Program-made: the position numbers and the translations under genes
The notes under the pieces: model-generated
Told to the model about the DNA's origin: nothing
Database searches by the model: none
The model's input: the letters and a program-made list of their open reading frames with translations, nothing else
Shown here: piece after piece, positions 19,729-21,072 of the stretch
Layout of the letters: every line of letters starts with the position of its first letter
Position numbering within the stretch: position 1 is the first letter of the stretch
NCBI GenBank assembly: GCA_002363515.1
Contig: DEVX01000055.1
Coordinates: forward strand, 1 to 21,072
From: Candidatus Saccharibacteria bacterium UBA3225
GTDB taxonomy: Bacteria; Patescibacteriota; Saccharimonadia; Saccharimonadales; Saccharimonadaceae
Direction: 5' to 3'
DNA: 21,072 bases

Positions 19729-19937
19729 GAATTTCGGAAACCGAATTCCAAACTCCACACTTACGCCCATGATAGTAATCCGAACGCTCATGCAAAGACT
19801 TCCTCCGGGACCTCTAGTTATCTAGAATCACCGTTCATTGAAGCCCCAGCGAGCTGGCCTTCAATGGCTTGTAGCTAAAACATTCAATAGGGCAAAACAC
19901 ACACCCTTAAAGACAATATGCTAAATTAACTAGAAGT
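19729..19937. other. Spacer after small RNA 2
   Basis: No gene is seen. AACTCCACAC at 19751-19760 is the form here of the motif found after every copy. The second copy of structured element B lies at 19813-19866. Confidence 0.5.
19813..19866. repeat. Repeated structured element B, copy 2
   Basis: TCTAG-TTAT-CTAGA hairpin (19813-19826), ATCACCGTT, then CATTGAAG (19836-19843) / CTTCAATG (19859-19866) enclosing CCAGC-GA-GCTGG. The long stem differs in sequence from copy 1 but pairs just as well, so the pairing itself seems conserved. Confidence 0.6.
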
Positions 19938-19968
19938 AAAAGCGTAAGTTCAATACTTTTGCTATAAT
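19938..19968 (+). promoter_or_regulatory. Promoter of small RNA 3
   Basis: AAAAGCGTAAGTTCAAT (19938-19954), 8 nt, then TATAAT (19963-19968) preceded by TGC. The start is near 19975. Confidence 0.7.
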
Positions 19969-19974
19969 ATACTT

Positions 19975-20045
19975 ATAGAGCGCAGCTCTAGAAACTACGC
20001 TCAAAATGGTTTTGATGAAAATAACCCCTACGGGTTATTTTCATC
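19975..20045 (+). ncRNA. Tandem small RNA family, copy 3 (71 nt)
   Basis: The 5' hairpin (GAGCG/CGCTC around CAGCTCTAGAAACTA) is identical to copy 1 and again begins 3 nt after the predicted start. Linker AAAATGGTTTT is followed by a 14-bp hairpin: GATGAAAATAACCC (20014-20027), loop CTAC, GGGTTATTTTCATC (20032-20045). No T-run follows the stem. The T-rich 3' side may still terminate transcription. Confidence 0.7.
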
Positions 20046-20124
20046 TCTAAACAAACCTGATCCTTATCCTGAACTCCACAATCCAAAGTCGAATTGTGAT
20101 AGCCATGACAATCTAAAGCGGCTT

Positions 20125-20154
20125 AAAAGCATGAGTTTAATCATTTGCTATAAT
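20125..20154 (+). promoter_or_regulatory. Promoter of small RNA 4
   Basis: AAAAGCATGAGTTTAAT (20125-20141), 7 nt, then TATAAT (20149-20154) preceded by TGC. The start is near 20161. Confidence 0.7.
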
Positions 20155-20160
20155 ATATCT

Positions 20161-20229
20161 ATACAGGCGCAAGTCTAGGACTTACGCCTTGTTGGTTTAG
20201 TAGAGACTAGTTTTCAGCTAGTCTCTTTT
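20161..20229 (+). ncRNA. Tandem small RNA family, copy 4 (69 nt, diverged)
   Basis: The 5' hairpin is AGGCG/CGCCT with an inner AAGTC-TAG-GACTT stem. Compared with copies 1-3 the outer stem has changed on both sides and still pairs. The CTAG centre, GCGC and ACGC positions are kept. Linker TGTTGGTTTAGT is followed by the terminator AGAGACTAG (20202-20210) / CTAGTCTCT (20218-20226) and a short T-run. Confidence 0.7.
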
Positions 20230-20539
20230 GCTATTTAACCAATCTGATTCCCAATTTAAACTCCACTTTTCGAAGCTCGAAAGTAGGTCACAAAAAAATA
20301 GGACAGCCACCCTGTACATTGTAATACTGGGCCCGTCCCTACAATCACTATACTACCCCTTTTTTCTCATGTCAATTAAGCTTCTTTCTTTTGTAATTGT
20401 CAATATTTTTTCGATAATGTGTGAATTATTTAGGTAGTTTTGGATCTCGCGTATACATAAGCTCTCATTACGCTTTACTCTGCGTAAATCTAGCACGATA
20501 TTTCTAGAGGATTTATTTTCGCAACGACAGCCAAACGAC
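20230..20539. other. AT-rich interval after the small RNA array
   Basis: AACTCCAC (20259-20266) repeats the post-terminator motif. On the minus strand GGAC/GTCC with inner GCC/GGC pairs (about 20301-20339), followed by TATTTTTTT, looks like an intrinsic terminator for leftward transcription. No credible gene is seen. A 143-codon minus-strand frame covers part of the interval but lacks support. Confidence 0.45.
20296..20339 (-). terminator. Possible leftward terminator
   Basis: On the minus strand GGAC...GTCC encloses GCCC...GGG-GGC pairs and is followed by TATTTTTTT. What transcript it would end is unclear. Confidence 0.4.
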
Positions 20540-20591
20540 AAAAGCACGAGTTTAATAAATTCTTCAAAAACCCCATAAAAACAGATATAAT
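20540..20591 (+). promoter_or_regulatory. Promoter of the long-hairpin RNA
   Basis: AAAAGCACGAGTTTAAT (20540-20556) is the motif found before small RNAs 2-4, but here the TATAAT (20586-20591) is 29 nt away instead of 7-8. The start from that -10 is near 20598, exactly the first base of the long stem. Confidence 0.5.
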
Positions 20592-20597
20592 AAAGAT

Positions 20598-20752
20598 GGA
20601 ACTTACAATTTAACAATATATCGCGTTTTAGCTGACGTATTTTCGCGTTGCAAAAACTTTGATTGCAGCTCCCGTAGGAGTCGGTCTTATAGTTTTTGCC
20701 TAAAACGCGAAATTGTAGGTTCCAGCCGGCAACTCGGGGGCTGCAATTTTTA
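20598..20752 (+). ncRNA. Candidate structured RNA with long closing stem (155 nt)
   Basis: The 5' arm GGAACTTACAATTT (20598-20611) pairs with AAATTGTAGGTTCC (20710-20723). After a 9-nt bulge TCGCGTTTTAG (20621-20631) pairs with CTAAAACGCGA (20700-20710). Inside, GCAAAAACT (20650-20658) pairs with AGTTTTTGC (20691-20699), capped by CTCC-CGTA-GGAG (20669-20680). CAGCC/GGCTG (20723-20743) and TTTTT (20747-20751) look like a terminator. No protein is apparent. The shape (ends closed by one long stem) recalls retron-type RNAs, but no reverse transcriptase is visible. It lies directly before the methyltransferase gene, with which its 3' arm is complementary. Confidence 0.6.
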
Positions 20753-20794
20753 TTAAATTGCTGTGCCAAAAATTTATCAAACATAAGAGTAATT

Positions 20795-20807
20795 GGAACC
20801 TACAATT
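20795..20807 (+). promoter_or_regulatory. Third copy of the GGAACCTACAATT arm at the mod start
   Basis: These 13 bases end directly before the GTG at 20808. They are the perfect complement of 20711-20723, the 3' arm of the upstream RNA. Pairing would cover the ribosome entry site of the methyltransferase gene. Confidence 0.5.
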
Positions 20808-21072
20808 GTGAATGATACATCCGATAAATATGCTAATTTTTCGCACGACGAATTAGTCGCCGAAATCAATCGCTTAAAGAAGCACAAAAAATACGGCCTC
20901 GTTTGGGAGCATAAGACTGAAAAGGTGATTGAGGATTTTGAAACTCAACAACCATACCTCGAAGAAGTAACCGATAAACGAATAGAAGACGCTCCTGGCG
21001 AACCGACGAATTTAATTATTGAGGGCGATAATTTTGAGGCGCTATCGATTTTGAATTATACGCACGCCGGTA
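20808..21072 (+). CDS. Type III-like DNA methyltransferase (Mod), N-terminal part
   Basis: The frame is open to the window edge (88 codons). It reads KKHKKYGLVWEHKTEKVIED near residues 24-43 and TNLIIEGDNFEALSILNYTHAG near 67-88. 'LIIEGDN.EALS.LNYTH.G' is the beta-class adenine methyltransferase pattern seen in type III Mod subunits, just before the catalytic DPPYNTG expected beyond the edge. It would methylate adenine in a short asymmetric site, normally with a Res helicase-nuclease gene downstream. The start is uncertain: GTG 20808, or TTG 20793 in the same frame. No Shine-Dalgarno is seen. The leader contains the repeated arm described above. Confidence 0.8.
   Translation, partial: MNDTSDKYANFSHDELVAEINRLKKHKKYGLVWEHKTEKVIEDFETQQPYLEEVTDKRIEDAPGEPTNLIIEGDNFEALSILNYTHAG

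Noticed and set aside
19354-19866. Integron attC sites
   Set aside because: The stems lack the paired RYYYAAC / GTTRRRY core sites and no cassette genes lie between them.
20228-20437. A 69-codon plus-strand open frame after small RNA 4
   Set aside because: It starts within the terminator T-run, lacks an RBS and crosses the leftward terminator hairpin.
20669-20681. Thirteen bases matching the conserved 16S rRNA segment ACTCCTACGGGAG (minus strand)
   Set aside because: The match is a small self-complementary hairpin inside the long-hairpin RNA; flanking bases do not continue the rRNA sequence.
19339-20752. CRISPR array
   Set aside because: Copies are about 190-320 bp apart, carry their own promoters and terminators, and spacers are not uniform; no cas gene is visible.
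20598-20752. Retron msr-msd RNA
   Set aside because: The closed-end stem is suggestive, but no reverse transcriptase lies in the window and the next gene is a DNA methyltransferase.
20353-20784. A 143-codon minus-strand open frame
   Set aside because: It runs through the long-hairpin RNA arms, has no Shine-Dalgarno, only a poor promoter, and no recognisable protein features; AT-rich sequence explains the open frame.

Overview
The window looks like the genome of a Patescibacteria (CPR) member, most likely Candidatus Saccharibacteria (TM7). This is inferred from gene content and style: compact genes, an InlB B-repeat surface protein, lamin-tail-domain and Cys-repeat surface proteins, a single type IV pilin-like gene, a YtrA/YtrB-type transporter operon, and scattered ruvC-ruvA / ruvB. 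The standard code fits: long genes lack in-frame TGA, with one exception discussed below, and the GntR gene ends in TGA.

Layout. 1-300: 3' end of a surface-anchored protein and its terminator. 300-1460: a class I methyltransferase in gene-poor sequence. 1460-2250: two CAU-anticodon tRNAs pointing away from each other around a DivIC/FtsB-like gene. 2280-5190: a type IV pilin-like gene facing a three-gene minus-strand operon (six-TM protein, ATP-cone-like protein, FAD oxidoreductase without the active-site cysteines). 5264-6781: a lamin-tail surface protein with a UGA in its signal peptide. 6791-8167: ruvC, an unlisted 59-aa membrane ORF and ruvA. 8222-8407: a compact structured transcript with a 23-codon ORF. 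8426-11792: DsbA-like, CBS-pair, EamA-like and DnaJ-like genes. 11900-15576: a six-repeat InlB-type surface protein convergent with ruvB. 15635-19336: a YfbK-like VWA protein, then a GntR-ABC-permease operon.

19340-21072 is the most unusual part. It holds four tandem ~70-nt small RNA genes of one family. Each has a TGN-TATAAT promoter, a conserved GCGC-TCTAG hairpin and its own, sequence-unrelated terminator. A fifth, ~155-nt RNA with a long closing stem follows. Its 3' arm is perfectly complementary to 13 nt just before the start codon of a type III-like DNA methyltransferase gene that runs off the window. This RNA array plus the modification gene is the best candidate for an undescribed system.

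Expression signals. Most promoters are extended -10 (TGN-TATAAT). In about nine genes the -10 ends 7-10 nt before the ATG, so their mRNAs should be leaderless or nearly so. Others (methyltransferase, DsbA-like, YfbK-like, GntR, permease) have clear Shine-Dalgarno sequences. All assignments come from reading the sequence; no database search or folding program was run.
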